Under the pieces are notes generated by a model. That model saw only the letters and a program-made list of their open reading frames with translations, searched no databases and was not told the DNA's origin. A DNA stretch of 64,000 nucleotides, from the NCBI GenBank assembly GCA_034770075.1, contig CM068378.1, positions 42,560,508-42,624,507 on the forward strand. The letters run 5' to 3'. Below are positions 45,396-57,949 of this stretch, piece after piece; positions within the stretch are counted from its first letter, which is position 1; the number at the start of each line of letters is the position of its first letter. Both the position numbers and the translations under genes were made by a program. Source of the stretch: Aralia elata (taxonomy: Eukaryota > Streptophyta > Magnoliopsida > Apiales > Araliaceae).

Positions 45396-47895
45396 TATAA
45401 TATCCCAGATATTTGATATTTATAATTAAAGATCTTAATTGATGAAAGGAATGTTAAGGTTCAAGAACCTAGAGTAGAAGAAGTGAGTTGTGTAGAAAAC
45501 GAGTAAACATTTTAACCTAATCTATGTATTATGGATTAAATGTGAGAAAATATAGGTATACAATTTAAAACCAATAATTGATTAAGTTATATACCTAGAG
45601 GTATATTATGAGAAAGATACAATTATTCGACGAATGAGGTTTAGACAATTTATGTGAGAAATTTATTAAGAGAATAAATTTCTATTAAAGAGAGATGGTT
45701 AAGTTAAGGTGAATGCGTATATGTATAAATACATATGTCTGGACTAGTGCTAATTATATTTTAGCCAAACAAGATGAACGATTGATTTAAGATTAATCAC
45801 AAACGAATAAATGAAAGGTTCGAATAATTGACTTAGTGACTAATGAACTAGCTTAAGTATTTAATTACGCAAGTTCAATGATACACAATAGCAAGCAATG
45901 TGAATTGAGTTTAACGAACCTAAACAATTATGAGGCATGGCCCAAACCATGTTGTTAGGCCTGTATGAGCTCAGACCAAGCAGCCAAGGAATGTTCCTTA
46001 AGCTGAACACATGAAGTTACCTTGAGTTTGGGTAAGTTGTGAAAAGGATCCTACGATCGTAGAGTAATTTTGCTACAGATCGTAGAGTGCCTTTATGGGT
46101 AAGGAGAATGTTAGTCGAGTCAGTTAGCATCAACCATGTAACCCGATGATCGTAGAGCCTGCCTCGGCAAACGTAGAGTAGGTCCGCTGAGTTACTCCGC
46201 ACATCGTAGAGTATCTCTCGGCAGACGTAGAGTTAACTTGAATTCGTAGAGTGACTTTGCTCGCACATGGCAGCACTTCACTCGTAATCGTAGAGTAAGA
46301 TGGGCAGGACTCATAAGCCATCGTAGAGTGAACTCAACGATCGTAGAGTCAAACTCTGTCGATCGTAGAGCTTCACCACACCAATCGAAGAGTCTACTCG
46401 CAGATCGTAGAGTAGACCTGACCAGTCCTAAACAAGTGTAAAGTGAACTCTACCGATCGTAGAGCTTCACTAGTCAGTCGTAAAGTGAACTCTACCGATC
46501 ACAGAGTTTCACTAGTCAGTCGTAGAGTGAACTCTACCGACCGTAGAGCTTCATTAAGCGATCGTAGAGTCAATTGTGGAATGAACTCTGTTGATCGTAG
46601 AGTGTCATAAGCCAATAATAGGATGATCCTACTCAACTGTAAGACTTTACCAGTTAGTCGTAGAGCTTCGCTTGTGATCGTAGAGTCACTGCAGAGCATT
46701 GTTAAGCCAAACCAACCAAACTTGGCATGACTTCACCAAGTCGGAAAGAACTTAATGATCGTAGAGTCATCCTGTTGTCGTAGAGTGGCTCCACAAACTT
46801 TATTAAAGCCCTACTAATCGTAGAGCTGTATGGCAGATCACAGGATGGGTAAATGAACCATAAGGCAGAGTCTATTGAGTAAGTTCTTTTAATTCATTGC
46901 TGATGATTAGTTTAACTGATCAGAAGATCACTTATAAATACTGTAGGATACTTGCAAGAACAACATTGTAGAGTTAATAGAAAGCAGCAGATCAGGCAAG
47001 TTCTTCAGTAACTTGCTCTTATGTGATAATGTGTACTGAACCATGTTTATGGTAGTGAATGTAATATGTGTTTTATGTGAACTTGTTGATCACATGAATG
47101 ATTATGTAACTAAATGCAAGGCATGGAATTTATGAAGTATGTGTTAGATATACGACATGAAGATTATGTTGTGTTGCATGTCAGGTATGATGCATATCCT
47201 GAGATGTATGAAGTAAAAGCATGATGTATATAGAGATGCATATCATGAAATGTATGAAGTAAAAGCATGATGTATATAGAGATGCATATCATGAAATGTA
47301 TGAAGCATATGGTGATATATTGTCAAAATTATGATGCACAAATAAATGAAATATGTATGTTATGTGAAGCATGAAATGTGTAGACTGTTGGACTTGCTGA
47401 GCCGTCGTGCTCAACCCTTGTAAATAAATCTTTGCAGATAAAGGCCAATATGAATAAATGATTATAGCAGCAAAGACTTCAGAATTGATGAAAGTCCTCG
47501 AGAAGGAATGGTGATGGGAGATATTGGGTGTTTTAATAACAACAATATATTGATGTAATTCAGATAAAGTTGATGCCTTCGGCATTCTATTAAACGCTAG
47601 AATACTTGTATGCGTAGACTAAATTTGAAATTGTGGATTCTAGAGATTAATGTATCAATATAAAACATATGATTTATAACTTGAGATGTATAGATTAGAT
47701 CAAGTAAGATCTACAGTTGTAATAACCGATTATTAAGGTTATAGATTCTGGAATAGAAGGATTAATGTATTAAATTGTATTAAAGCCAAGATGTATTCAT
47801 TAAATTATGAATAAAGGTTGTATGTTTTGAGATGAAAATAGTACCGTTACGCGCCAGGTCCGAGGTTCAAGGGACCTGGATTTGGGGGCGTCACA
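45396..47895 (+). mobile_element. Solo LTR, 2500 bp, inside another LTR
   Basis: Begins TATAATATCCCAGATATTTG (TG start changed to TA) and ends GGATTTGGGGGCGTCACA. Flanks ATGAC (45391-45395) and ACGAC (47896-47900) are a 5-bp duplication with one C-to-T change; the other LTR (63765-63790) shows the empty site. TATA-like CTTATAAATACTG lies at about 46931. No coding region. It contains the CGTAGAG array and later direct repeats (GAAATGTATGAAG, AAAGCATGATGTATATAGAG near 47205-47300). Confidence 0.88.
46058..46826. repeat. Dispersed array of about 22 CGTAGAG words with hairpin units
   Basis: I count about 22 exact CGTAGAG copies in 770 bp, mostly as GATCGTAGAGT or GATCGTAGAGC. Several sit in imperfect hairpins of the form GTGAACTCTAC-CGATC-GTAGAGCTTCAC. 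Spacing is irregular (about 20-60 bp). It lies upstream of the TATA-like box of the solo LTR, so in U3. Confidence 0.9.
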
Positions 47896-50181
47896 ACGAC
47901 TGATGACAGTTAAAATATCACGAAACAGCGAAGCTTCTTAGAGAAGCTAAGAAAGGAATATTCCCAGAATATGCTAAAGTAAAAGGGTAATAAGCCATAT
48001 GCTGAGAAATATTCCAAGAATATGCTAGGGCAAAATAGTAATAGGTCATGGTTGAGATGGCAAAATAACCAAAATGCCCCAACTCTTGGTTTTCTTTAAA
48101 TAGCAAGCCATTTCTCTTCATTTCCTTACCAATTCATCAAATCCAAGAGAAGAAACTCTAAATAATTTGAGAGAGAAGTGAGAGGCTCGGATTCTTCAAG
48201 TCTCAGAGGAAGAAAGCGCAAGATTAATTCATCTGTTAATTAAGAACACGAGAAGAATCAAAAGGTAAGAACGAAACTCAAGCTTTTCATCTATTTAATC
48301 GATTTGTAGAGTGTTAACGAAGTGCTTTGTTGGTAGTTGGATGATTCGTATGAATCATATAAGTTTTTTGGAGAAATAAGGAAGAATTAGTGGACTTAAA
48401 ACGCTAATATATGTATGCAAAGTGGAATCGTAATCAAAATAACGATTTAAAACGAAGAACATAGTAAATGTTGTTAATGGACAAATTTAAAACCATTATT
48501 AGGATATTGTTGATGGAAAAGTTTAAAGCCATCAATCGTAAGTTAGTTTTAATATCTGAGGAGAAAGAACTAGACATATATGAATTGTTGAAAAGTTCCA
48601 AGTGGAACGGATTAAGAACGTGCTATAACGAAGTTATGACGAAAATTTAAGTAAAAGATGTTAAACGATGAAATCCTAGTTCGATATAATTTTCGGACAA
48701 ATAGATGGTACTAGTTAATGATTCCAAATAATTAAGGTTTCATAAGAATGTTGTAAAAAGTAGAAAATATGAGTCGTGGGCTCAAGAACAAACTCATTTC
48801 GGGTTCGGATGAGTAAGTTACGAAGAAATGAAAAATAAACGTTAAGAACGCTAAGTTAAGAAACCGAGCGATATGGGACTTTTGAGCCAATTTTTAGGCT
48901 TGTTAAAGGATTAGAAAATTATTCTATCCGAGGGAAATTATAGAGGTTGTTACAAAGAAGAAAATGGCTCAAGAATGGACGCATTCCGATATAGGATGAC
49001 GAAGTTATGGAGCGGTGAAGTAGAGGCAACGAGCTGGAAGTTTTTCGGGATATAAAGCATTGTGGTCGAGCACCACACTTCCCCCAGCGCCGAGGCTCTG
49101 GTTTAAGGCCTAGGAGCAGCGTCGGGGTGCTAGGCCCTAGGTGAAGAAAGTCAACTTTGACGTCCTTTAGTAAATTTGGCATAACTTTTCCAAACGAACT
49201 CCGATTTGGATGATTCAAGATTATCTGAATAGCTAAGAAGTAGACCTACAACTTTTATTTTTTAAGTTTTGAGATTTGAGGTCAAGATCAGTTTCGAAAT
49301 TGAGCCTTTTTAGGACTATTGTGTAATCGGGGGCAAGGCGTGGTGGTTTTTTCGGAACGTCGTGACGCCAAGCCATGTTGGACTAGTATTTCCGAGTCTA
49401 ATCATTGGACTTTGGGAATATGGTCTAGAGAAATGTAAACCAAGGAGTGGTAGATAAGTTGGGCATGTCGAGCGTATGCATTGGCATGACGCTTAGGCGT
49501 TTGAGCAGTCAGGGTTGGGTGTATGACGTGCGAACGTCGATACGTCGTGACAAGTGTTAATGAACTTAAAAAGTGTTTTGATTCGAAGGGCGAATTAGCT
49601 TAAAGTTCTAAGCAGCGCTTAAGGCAAGTTTCCTAAGTTCATTCGATTTATGTATTGAATGTAAGTTTCCTAGTTGTACAGGTTATTATAATGTGCAAGT
49701 ATTCTGATGTTGTTTAAGCTTTTCAGCGATGATAGTATCAATTATTTGAATGATGTTATATAACTTGTTTGTACTTGTGTGCTATCGATGCTTGTTCCAA
49801 TATTGAACTGTTGATGTTTTAACGATTTTATTATATCTTGAATGTTGTTAAGATTATGTCTATGTTAATTGTTTAGGCTGGACACATGATGGAGGGTGAA
49901 ATTGAGATGTTGAAAGTTTGGTAATGATAAGTAGAGCTAATCCAAATGATGATGAGTTAGTGTTGACCCTAGTGTAAGACACAAGATGATGTAAGTTAAA
50001 ACATAGACATAGGTTGGTATCAAAGCTATAAACACAAGTTGGTGTGAAGAGCCCCGAGCCTTCGCTTGTGACTCCCTTACGTGGGATACACCGAAGCCAG
50101 ACTCTCCATAGAGGATGCCGTAAGTTGCTAGTGGCAAGCTGATAGGTACCCCTGTGAGGTGCTAACACAAGTTGGTGTCGA

Positions 50182-50194
50182 TGGTATCAGAGCT
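50182..50194 (+). promoter_or_regulatory. Primer binding site, initiator-Met tRNA type
   Basis: TGGTATCAGAGCT lies just downstream of the left LTR; the related minus element at 11967-11978 has the same PBS three bases from its LTR. Confidence 0.85.
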
Positions 50195-50409
50195 GATAGG
50201 TTAAAAACCTTAGGTGGGGAACCTTAGGCAATAACCTGAGAGAAATGATGAAAATAGTAAGGAGATAAACTCAGATAGAGTTTTAAGAGATGAATTTAGG
50301 AAATTTATCGAAAGAAGTAAAAGTAACATAATTGTTATGTGATAATAATGAATATATATTATATTAAGTTAAGTTATGAGTTTTAGAGATATACGTGAGT
50401 TTTTAAAGC

Positions 50410-50539
50410 TTATACTTATGGTAAGTTCGTGACTCATAATCGTATGATAGGTTTTTAAGCCCATAGGCGTATGGACAGTCCTTGATTTGTTCTTAAACTA
50501 CATATCGCTATGACAAGTTCTTAAACTCATATTAGTGTG
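50410..50539 (+). repeat. Leader repeat with CATA-N3/4-TATG hairpin cores
   Basis: Cores at 50435-50446 (CATAATCGTATG), 50462-50473 (CATAGGCGTATG), 50501-50512 (CATATCGCTATG), 50528-50539 and, beyond the copia insertion, 59792-59803, in a unit of about 26-27 bp with AAGTTCTTAAACT. A weaker one lies at 50410. The copia element inserted directly after the copy at 50528. Confidence 0.75.
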
Positions 50540-50544
50540 GTAAG

Positions 50545-52366
50545 TGTTAGGTTTGTATATTACGCAAGCATGCAATCTAATTACACAAATAGAGCGGAAG
50601 CGTGATAAAACGGATTTTAAAATTTTGATACAAACCATCACCATGATCTATCCTTGTGTTCAACTATCAATTAAACGAAAGAGAAAGAGAATAAAAATTA
50701 TACCCTCGTAGATCAAAGCTTCATCGGGTACAAATTCAACTCCTAGTCCTTCGTGTTCTCCTCGAATTCCACCGATGAGATTCCTTCCTTTGATCAACGT
50801 TAGCCACCCAAGTGTTTGGCTTCTAGAGGTGATCCACAATGGAAGAATAGATATTCAAGAAGTTGAGTGTTGGCAAAACCATAGTTTCTATCTCTATAGA
50901 AATTGCAAGTACTCTCCACAATCTAATGCAAGAGTGTGTAACCCTAATCTATGATAAGACTCCTCTTACTTATAGATGTAGGAATAACCCTTCCCTAAAC
51001 TATTTAGGATTAAGGTTTCTATTATAATTAAACTCCTTTAATTAATTATGCTCCTAATCCAATTAGGAATTCATGTGAGAGTACTTCTATTAATTAATTC
51101 CCAATCCCTATTAGAAATTAAATAATAGTAATAGTAATAATAATAATAATAAGACTCCTCTTATTAATTTATATTTAATATTTCCAAAATATTAAATAAT
51201 AAATATTAAGCTATTTAATTTATTCTATCTCCATAGACTAAATTAAATACACATAATTTATTATTACAATTATGTCATTTACTTCTTAAATAAATATTTT
51301 CCTTTTGCGGTGTGACCCTTTAGGTTCTCCATATTAAACCGATTGTGAATAAATCAATTAGAACAATTCTAATCTTATTTAAATAAATAAATTAAACTAT
51401 TTAATTCATTTAAATAAATAATATTTATTCTACAATAAGGGTAAGCCCCCTTAGCGATCAACGACTTTCCAAATAATATATATTTTAACATTAATCACAA
51501 AAGAACCTTTCAGTGAATAGTTACCGTACAATTCAATCATTCTACCATATAATGTCCCAATTAAATATAAGACATGGAATTTCTATCAAGTCTTATTTTA
51601 TTTAATTATATATATTTCGATTCCCAAATGCACAACTTTAAATAATGCAAATTAGAAACTCCTTTCTAATTTCATTCTGCCTTGGCCAAGGACTACTGAG
51701 TTGTTATTTATCGAATCACATAGGACATTCACATCTTTTACTAGAGGTAGATTTTTTGTTGATTATTCACCTATCTCCATGTACAACTTATTATACCCAA
51801 TCATACCCTTTGATATACCCTAAAGGTCTTAAGGGACATGTCAAAGTATAACTCATCATACACAAGATACTATGATGATCTCAAGTCCAAGGATCACTTG
51901 TACTACTATCACTAAAGGAATTCCTATTGACAATCGAGTAAAACTCCATTATGTATTCCTTAGCGAGCCACGTTCAGTGTACTTATTCTCTAATAAGTAC
52001 CTACATACTTGCTTTAGTGTCTCCACACAAATGATTATGAGATCAATCATCCTCTTCTTAAGAGCAAGTAACGTATGTACTAATCTATCCGAATTCACTA
52101 ATCCCCTTTTTAGTAATCCAACGATTAGGAACGTTTTTAGTTTGTGAGCTATCTAGAATTTAGATATCATTAGCATGATCACCATCATGATTCTAAAAGC
52201 ATTGTTCAAAACTATGGGTTTATCACATTTAATATAACAGCACTATGTAGATAATGTAAAAATCCCTTTTAAGAAAATCAATTCTTTTATTAATAAATGA
52301 ATAAGATTACAAAGTATATTGCTATATCATATCAAATATGATTGGCTTGTGTGCATATTACTTTCA
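50545..52366 (-). mobile_element. 3' LTR of the copia element
   Basis: The plus strand runs TGTTAGGTTTGTATATTACG to GTGCATATTACTTTCA. Contains TAATAATAATAAT near 51137 and a TATTTATAGATG (TATA-like, minus strand) near 50960. Small ORFs at 51645-52147 are not genes. Confidence 0.92.
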
Positions 52367-52377
52367 ATCTCCCACTT
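52367..52377 (-). promoter_or_regulatory. Polypurine tract of the copia element
   Basis: On the minus strand GCAAGTGGGAGAT precedes the LTR start TGAAAGTAATATG. Confidence 0.8.
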
Positions 52378-52380
52378 GCA

Positions 52381-53985
52381 CTAAAGCCAATCGCCATGGT
52401 ATCTAATACCCATCTTCTCTAAGTGACGATCAAACTGCTGTTGTGTTAAAGCTTTAGTAAATGGATCTGCAATGTTGTCTTGAGAGTCCACACGCTCCAG
52501 AGTGACATCTCCTCTTTCAGTGATCTCTCGAAGCAAATGAAACCACCGCAACACATATTTGGATTTCTGATGAGACATGAGTTCCTTAGCCTGCGCAACA
52601 GCTCCGGTGTTGTCACAGAATAAAGGTACAGCTCCTCTAATGCTAGGAACCACTCCAAGTTCAGTTATGAACTTCTTCATCCAAACAGCTTCCTTTGCAG
52701 CTTCACTTGCAACTATGTACTCTGTCTCTATCACTGAATCAACAACTGTTTACTGCTTGGAACTTTTCCAACTCACTACGCCACCATTTAAAGTAAACAC
52801 GTACCCTGAAACGGATTTACTGTCATCTTGGTCCGTTTGAAAACTTGAGTTTGTATAGCCCTCTAGTTTTAATTCAGACCCACCGTAGACAAGAAATACA
52901 TCCTTAGTTCTTCTCAAGTACTTTAGGATGTTTTTCACTGCCTTTCAGTACTCTTCTCCTGGATTCGACTGATATCTACTTGTTACACTAAGTGCATGAG
53001 CGACATCTGGTCTAGTACATATCATACTGTACATGATAGATCTTATTGCTGAAGCATAAGGAATCTTACTCATTCGGTCTCTCTCCTCAGGTGTCTTTGG
53101 GGCCTGTTTCTTGGAGAGATGATTCCATGGCTCATCGGCATGAGACCTCTCTTGGAATCTTTCATGCTAAACTTCTTTACCATCGAGTCAATGTACTTTT
53201 CTTGGGTCAAGCCCAGCATCCTTTTAGATCTATCTTTATAGATCTTTATCCCCAAAATATAGGATATCTCACCCAAGTCCTTCATGGAGAAGTGTTTAGA
53301 TAACCAAATTTTGATCGACTGTAGCATATGAACATCATTCCCTATCAGTAATATATCATCAACATATAATACAAGGAATGAAACAGCGCTCCCACTAACC
53401 TTCTGATACACACAAGGTTCATCCTCATTTTTGATAAAATCAAACTTTTTGATTATCTCATCAAAACGGATGTTCCATCTTCGAGAAGCTTGCTTCAATC
53501 TATAAATGGATCGTTGTAGATTATAGACTTGGTTTGTTCCAACCATTGAAACAAAACCCTCTGGCTGTATCATGTATACATTCTCCTCAAGCTCTCCATT
53601 GAGGAAGGCCGTTTTCACGTCCATTTGCCAGATCTCGTAGTCATAATAAGCTGCAATTGCAAGCAAAATCCGAATGGACTTGAGCATAGCTACTGGTGAG
53701 AAGGTTTCATCATAGTCAACTCCTTGTCTTTGTTTGAAACCTTTTGCAACCAGTCGGGCCTTATAGGTCTCTACCTTGCCATCCGCTCCAGTCTTTTTCT
53801 TAAAGACCTATTTACACCCAATAGGCTTAATGCCCTCAGGTGGTGAAACCAAAGTCCATGCTTGGTTTCCATACATGGAGTCTATCTCGGATTTCATGGC
53901 TTCTAGCCATTTCTCTGAGTCTTTACTACTCATAGCCTCTTCGTAAGTCAATGGATCATCATCATCTATGATGCGTACCTCATCA
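52381..53985 (-). pseudogene. Copia reverse transcriptase and RNase H
   Basis: RT at 53687-53070: QMDVKTAFLNGELEENVYM, QPEGF, YRLKQASRRWN and active site LYVDDILLIGND. It lies in a different frame from the rest of pol, so at least one indel separates it from the upstream part and another from the downstream part. RNase H at 52938-52381: YTNSSFQTDQDDSKSVSGYV, then a TAA near 52748, then TEYIVASEAAKEAVWMKKF, CDNTGAVAQA and the C-terminal NIADPFTKALTQQQF. Defective. Confidence 0.88.
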
Positions 53986-55450
53986 TCATCCTCTATGATG
54001 AATCCATACCTTTGGTACTCTTCCAGATTTACGAATAGGTAGTGGTACAGTAGGTTCTTTTACTTGGTCAGGTACCTGACTTTGATACGTAGTATTTTGT
54101 GGTTCTTGAATTTCTTCAAGATATATCTTACTCCCACTAACCCCTTCAAGGATAAACTCTTTTTCCAAGAAGGCAGCGTGTTTCGCAACAAACACCTTTT
54201 GATCATTGGGATGATAGAAATAATATCCTACAATTTCTTTAAGGTATCCCACAAATCTACACTTGTCGGATCTAGTCTTTAGTTTATCATGCTCAAACCT
54301 TTTGACATAAGCTGGACAACCCCAAGTCTTAACATAATTAAGATTTGGTTTCCTCCCTATTCATAATTCATATGGGGTCTTTGAGACGGATTTGGTAGGT
54401 ACCTTGTTAAGTAGATATGCAGCCGTTTCTAGGGCATAACCCTAGAAGGATATTGGAAGATCGGTAAAACTCATCATGGAATGAACCACATCCAACAATG
54501 TTCGATTTCTCCTTTCAGATACACCATTCAACTGTGGCGTCCCTGGTGGAGTCCATTGTGAGATTATACCATTTTCTTTGAGACAATTGAGAAACTTATT
54601 GGTTAAGTATTCCCCTCCTCGATTCGATCGAAGAATCTTAATACTCTTACCAGTTTGCTTCTCTACTTCACTTCTGAATTCTTTGAACTTTTCAAACGAT
54701 TCAGATTTGTATTTCATTAAATACACATATCCAAATCTAGAATGATCATCAGTGAAAGTAATAAAATAAGAATACCCTCCTCATGCATTCGTTGTCATAG
54801 GTCCACATACGTCTGTGTGTACCAACGCTAACAACTCTGTAACTCTTTCTCCTTTTCCAATAAAAGGAGATTTAGTCATCTTACCCATGAGACAAGATTC
54901 ACAAGTTAGATATGATTCGTAATCAGATAGTTCTAAAAGCCCATCTTTATGCAACTTGGTTAATCTTGTTTCATTGATATGACCGAGTCTACAGTGCCAC
55001 ATAAATGTATAATTAACATCATCTCTTTTTCTTTTCTTAGTTTGTTCAATTTGAAGTATATTTTCATGTAAGTCAAGTATGTAAAGTCCATTCAGTAGAT
55101 TGCCAACACCATATAAAATATTTTTATTATAAATAGAACAACTGTTGTTCTTTATTATAATATCAAAACCATCCATATCCAATACAGAAATTGAAATAAT
55201 GTTTCTAATGAGTGTTGGAACATAATAACAATTATTTAAACTAATGAACTTGCCCGAAGGCAGTGCTAAACAATAAGTTCCTAAAGCTAATGCAGCAACC
55301 TTTGCTCCATTTCCCACTCGTAGGACGATTTCATCCTTGTTCAGCTTTCTACTTCTGCTTAGTCCCTGCATATTATTACATATGTGAGAACTACAACCGG
55401 TATCCAATACCCAAGTAGAATTTTGACTTTCAGAAAAATTAATTTCAATC
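53986..55450 (-). pseudogene. Copia protease and integrase region
   Basis: Protease STWVLDTGCSSHICN at about 55410 has the catalytic DTG. The pre-integrase zinc region (MWHCRLGHINETRLTKLH ... CESCLMGKM) and first catalytic Asp (HTDVCGPM) follow. The second catalytic Asp position reads Asn (RSNRGGEYLT, normally RSDRGGEY). The Glu is present (NGVSERRNRT). In-frame TGA at about 54785 and TAG at about 54441. The C-terminal part ends with YYFYHPNDQKVFVAKHAAFL and a linker. Catalytically dead integrase is likely. Confidence 0.87.
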
Positions 55451-56320
55451 ATGAACAAACCTAGATCGGAAGTCGAAGCTTCTCCAAGCTTCTTCTGCTT
55501 TTGATCCGCAAGATAATCCTTGCAGTTCCTCTTCCAGTGTCTCGGCTTATTGCAATGGTAACAAATTCCTTTGCTATCTGGATCAGGTTTCTTTTTATCC
55601 TTTCTCTTCGCCTTGCCCTTAGCCTTTTTGTTTTTCTTCTTTTCAGAAGATACCTTAGGCCTTTTTCTTTTCTTGGAAGAGTCATCCACTAGTAAGACTT
55701 GGTTCTTGTTGGATGAGAAGTGACCTTTAGCAGTTTTCAGCATGTTAAGTAACTCAGGCAAGCTGACGTCCAACTTATTCATGTGAAAATTCACAACAAA
55801 TTATGAGAAGGTGTCCGGAAGTGACTGCAAGATCAAATCTTGACTTAACTCCCCATCCATCACGAACCTAAGCTGTCCAAGTTATTTAATCAGATTGATC
55901 ATCTTAAGGACATGAGTCTCAACAGCAGTGCCCTCGGTCATACGAGATCGAAAGAGCTCCTTAGATATCTGATATCTAGCAATCCTACTTTGCTCACCAT
56001 ACAACTCTTTGAAGTGCAGCAATATAATAGGAGCATCCGTAGTTTCATGCTGACGTTGAAGCTCGTTACTCATGGATGCGAGCATGATGCATTGAGTCAA
56101 GATTGCATCATCTTACCACTTTTTGAAAGTAGCAATCTCTTCCTCAGAGGCTGTTTCTGCAACATTTGCAGGGACTAGCGAATTTAGGATATAAGAAATC
56201 TTTTCAGCAGTGAGAACAATTCTCAGATTCCTTAACCAGTCCGTGTAATTCGGTCCGGTCAGTTTGTTAGCATCAAGTATGCTACGCAGTGATAGTGAGT
56301 AACATTTTTAAATTCTGCAT
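55451..56320 (-). pseudogene. Copia Gag with CCHC zinc knuckle
   Basis: Minus-strand frame with LDANKLTGPNYTDWLRNLRI near the start, ILTQCIMLASMSNELQRQ and LSQDLILQSLPDTFS in the middle, a Lys-rich stretch and the CCHC knuckle CYHCNKPRHWKRNC at about 55570. At least three in-frame stops (after TFKKW, MINLIK and LPDTFS). The start codon is uncertain because the first ATG upstream is in another frame. Confidence 0.82.
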
Positions 56321-57935
56321 GTGAAATAGACAACATTTTAGCATACATTCATTTTATTAATCATCAAAATAAATTAGGTCTTTATTTAAATTGGTATCTC
56401 TCACTTTTTATCAAACTATATTACCCTCAATTTATATAGTTCGGCAAATCTAATTAAAGATTTGCTAGTGAAAATAAGGATCTCATTTCAAATGTATATA
56501 GTCTTGTGTGACGCAACAAACTATATATAAATAAATAGGTAGACAACTATTGTCAATTACATCACTATGTAACTCCTTCTATTTTGCCTCTTAGATTATT
56601 TTGATCAAGTGACACATCCGAATCAAAATTATCCAAGTTAAGTCCAACCTAGCACTTCCATATATTCGAAAGAAAAACATTGTCCTTGTGTGACACAACA
56701 AAACAGCATCGTTCAGTCTATTTATAAGCATCAAATGTGATAAAACAACATTTTAAATGTTTAATACTTACCTTGTGTGACACAACAAACTCATATTAAA
56801 TATTTAATACTCTATCGCTTTACCATGTTAGAAGGCGACGTTCGATATTCCAAATATATTTGAACTCTTAGGACTTAATATAATTTTTTTGAGGGGTTTG
56901 TAATTATTAGTCTCATCTTGTTTAGCGCGCATGCACATATATATATAAAATATGCGTCATATTATTTTACATGCGAAGCATGTTGGATAATATAATATAT
57001 ATATATATAGTAAGAATGCACATATAGAATACTATATTCTACCCGGATTGATTATGGACTTTTATTCTAGTTTGGTTCACTAGAGCCACCAAGTGAACCA
57101 AAAGGTCAAACTTAGGGTGCAAGAATTAAATTTAAATATAACTATTACATTTAAAAAGGTCAAACCTTGCTCCTTTATCTCTAATTCTTCAAAATTAATT
57201 CTAACTAGTCCTATTACAAAAACTATTTACAATAAATAGAAACCTTGATCAGCAGTCAAGGGGAAGTACATAGGAGGGAGATAGAATTTACATTAAGAAA
57301 AATTAGAAAAGACGAGGTACGCAAACTCTATTTATAAAAAAAACATATACATTCAAGCATCCTCTAAAATAATTCCAATCACACATTGGTCAATAGTCCA
57401 TAATCAATCCCTATTTATTATCATACATATCTCTATATGTATCAATAAATAACATTCATCTCATGAATAATAAAACCATTCCATATATGTATTGATATCA
57501 ATTAATGGGCAAAAGTTTTGCTAATATTTAGTTTTGAAACAAAATAAACTCTTTTATTTTAATCAAAAACCAAATCCAAATTAAACTCCTTTAATTTTAG
57601 CAATCTGAAATCCTATTCCAGATAAAATAAACATCTTTATTTTAAAATTTTATCAATTAAATAAACCATTTATGTTAATTGAGAAAAACAAAAAAAATTC
57701 AAACTCTGTATACCTGCGCGGCCGTGCTCCAAATTGAACTAGGAGCGGCGCGGCCGCGCTACACCCCCAGAAATGTTTTCTGGGTTAGGGCGCAGCCGCG
57801 CTCCAGAATGAACTGGAAACGGCGCGGCCGCGCCACGATGCAGATTCAGAAAATTTTTCCAGCCCAAAAATCTGATCGTATCGCATATCAATTCAAAGAT
57901 AGAATCATCACAATCAATAATTAACACAAGGATTA
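56321..57935 (-). other. Long leader of the copia element
   Basis: About 1.6 kb between PBS and Gag with no gene. Holds repeated TTGTGTGACRCAACAAA words (near 56505, 56693 and 56773) and the GC palindrome quartet at 57716-57833. Small ORFs at 57679-57927 are artefacts of the GC block. Confidence 0.7.
57716..57833. repeat. Quartet of GCGCGGCCGCGC-type palindromes in the copia leader
   Basis: Copies at 57716-57727 (GCGCGGCCGTGC, one change), 57748-57759, 57790-57801 (GCGCAGCCGCGC, one change) and 57822-57833. Start-to-start spacings are 32, 42 and 32 bp. The two 20-bp spacers inside the pairs are alike (TCCAAATTGAACTAGGAGCG; TCCAGAATGAACTGGAAACG). Confidence 0.95.
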
Positions 57936-57948
57936 GGCTCTGATACCA
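57936..57948 (-). promoter_or_regulatory. Primer binding site of the copia element
   Basis: On the minus strand TGGTATCAGAGCC, one base after the 5' LTR end ...CCTAACA; initiator-Met tRNA type. Confidence 0.92.
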
Positions 57949-57949
57949 T

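Larger units (their letters stand above)
44812..50169 (+). mobile_element. Left LTR of the Tekay-like element, split by a solo LTR
   Basis: TGTGACTACCCGAAAATTCG start; 44812-45390 matches 63193-63775 and 47901-48121 matches 63786-64000. About 2.85 kb without the insertion. A TATA-like TTAAATAGC at about 48096 may set transcription start, just before ATTTCTCTTCATTTCC. The right end is placed at ACACA before AGTTGGTGTCGA and the PBS, with an uncertainty of a few bases. Confidence 0.75.

Noticed and set aside
48468..49218. ORFs of 60 and 99 residues in the left Tekay-like LTR
   Set aside because: Non-coding LTR DNA; no family signal.
57679..57927. ORFs of 62 and 81 residues in the copia leader
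   Set aside because: Same palindrome artefact; not shared with Gag or Pol.
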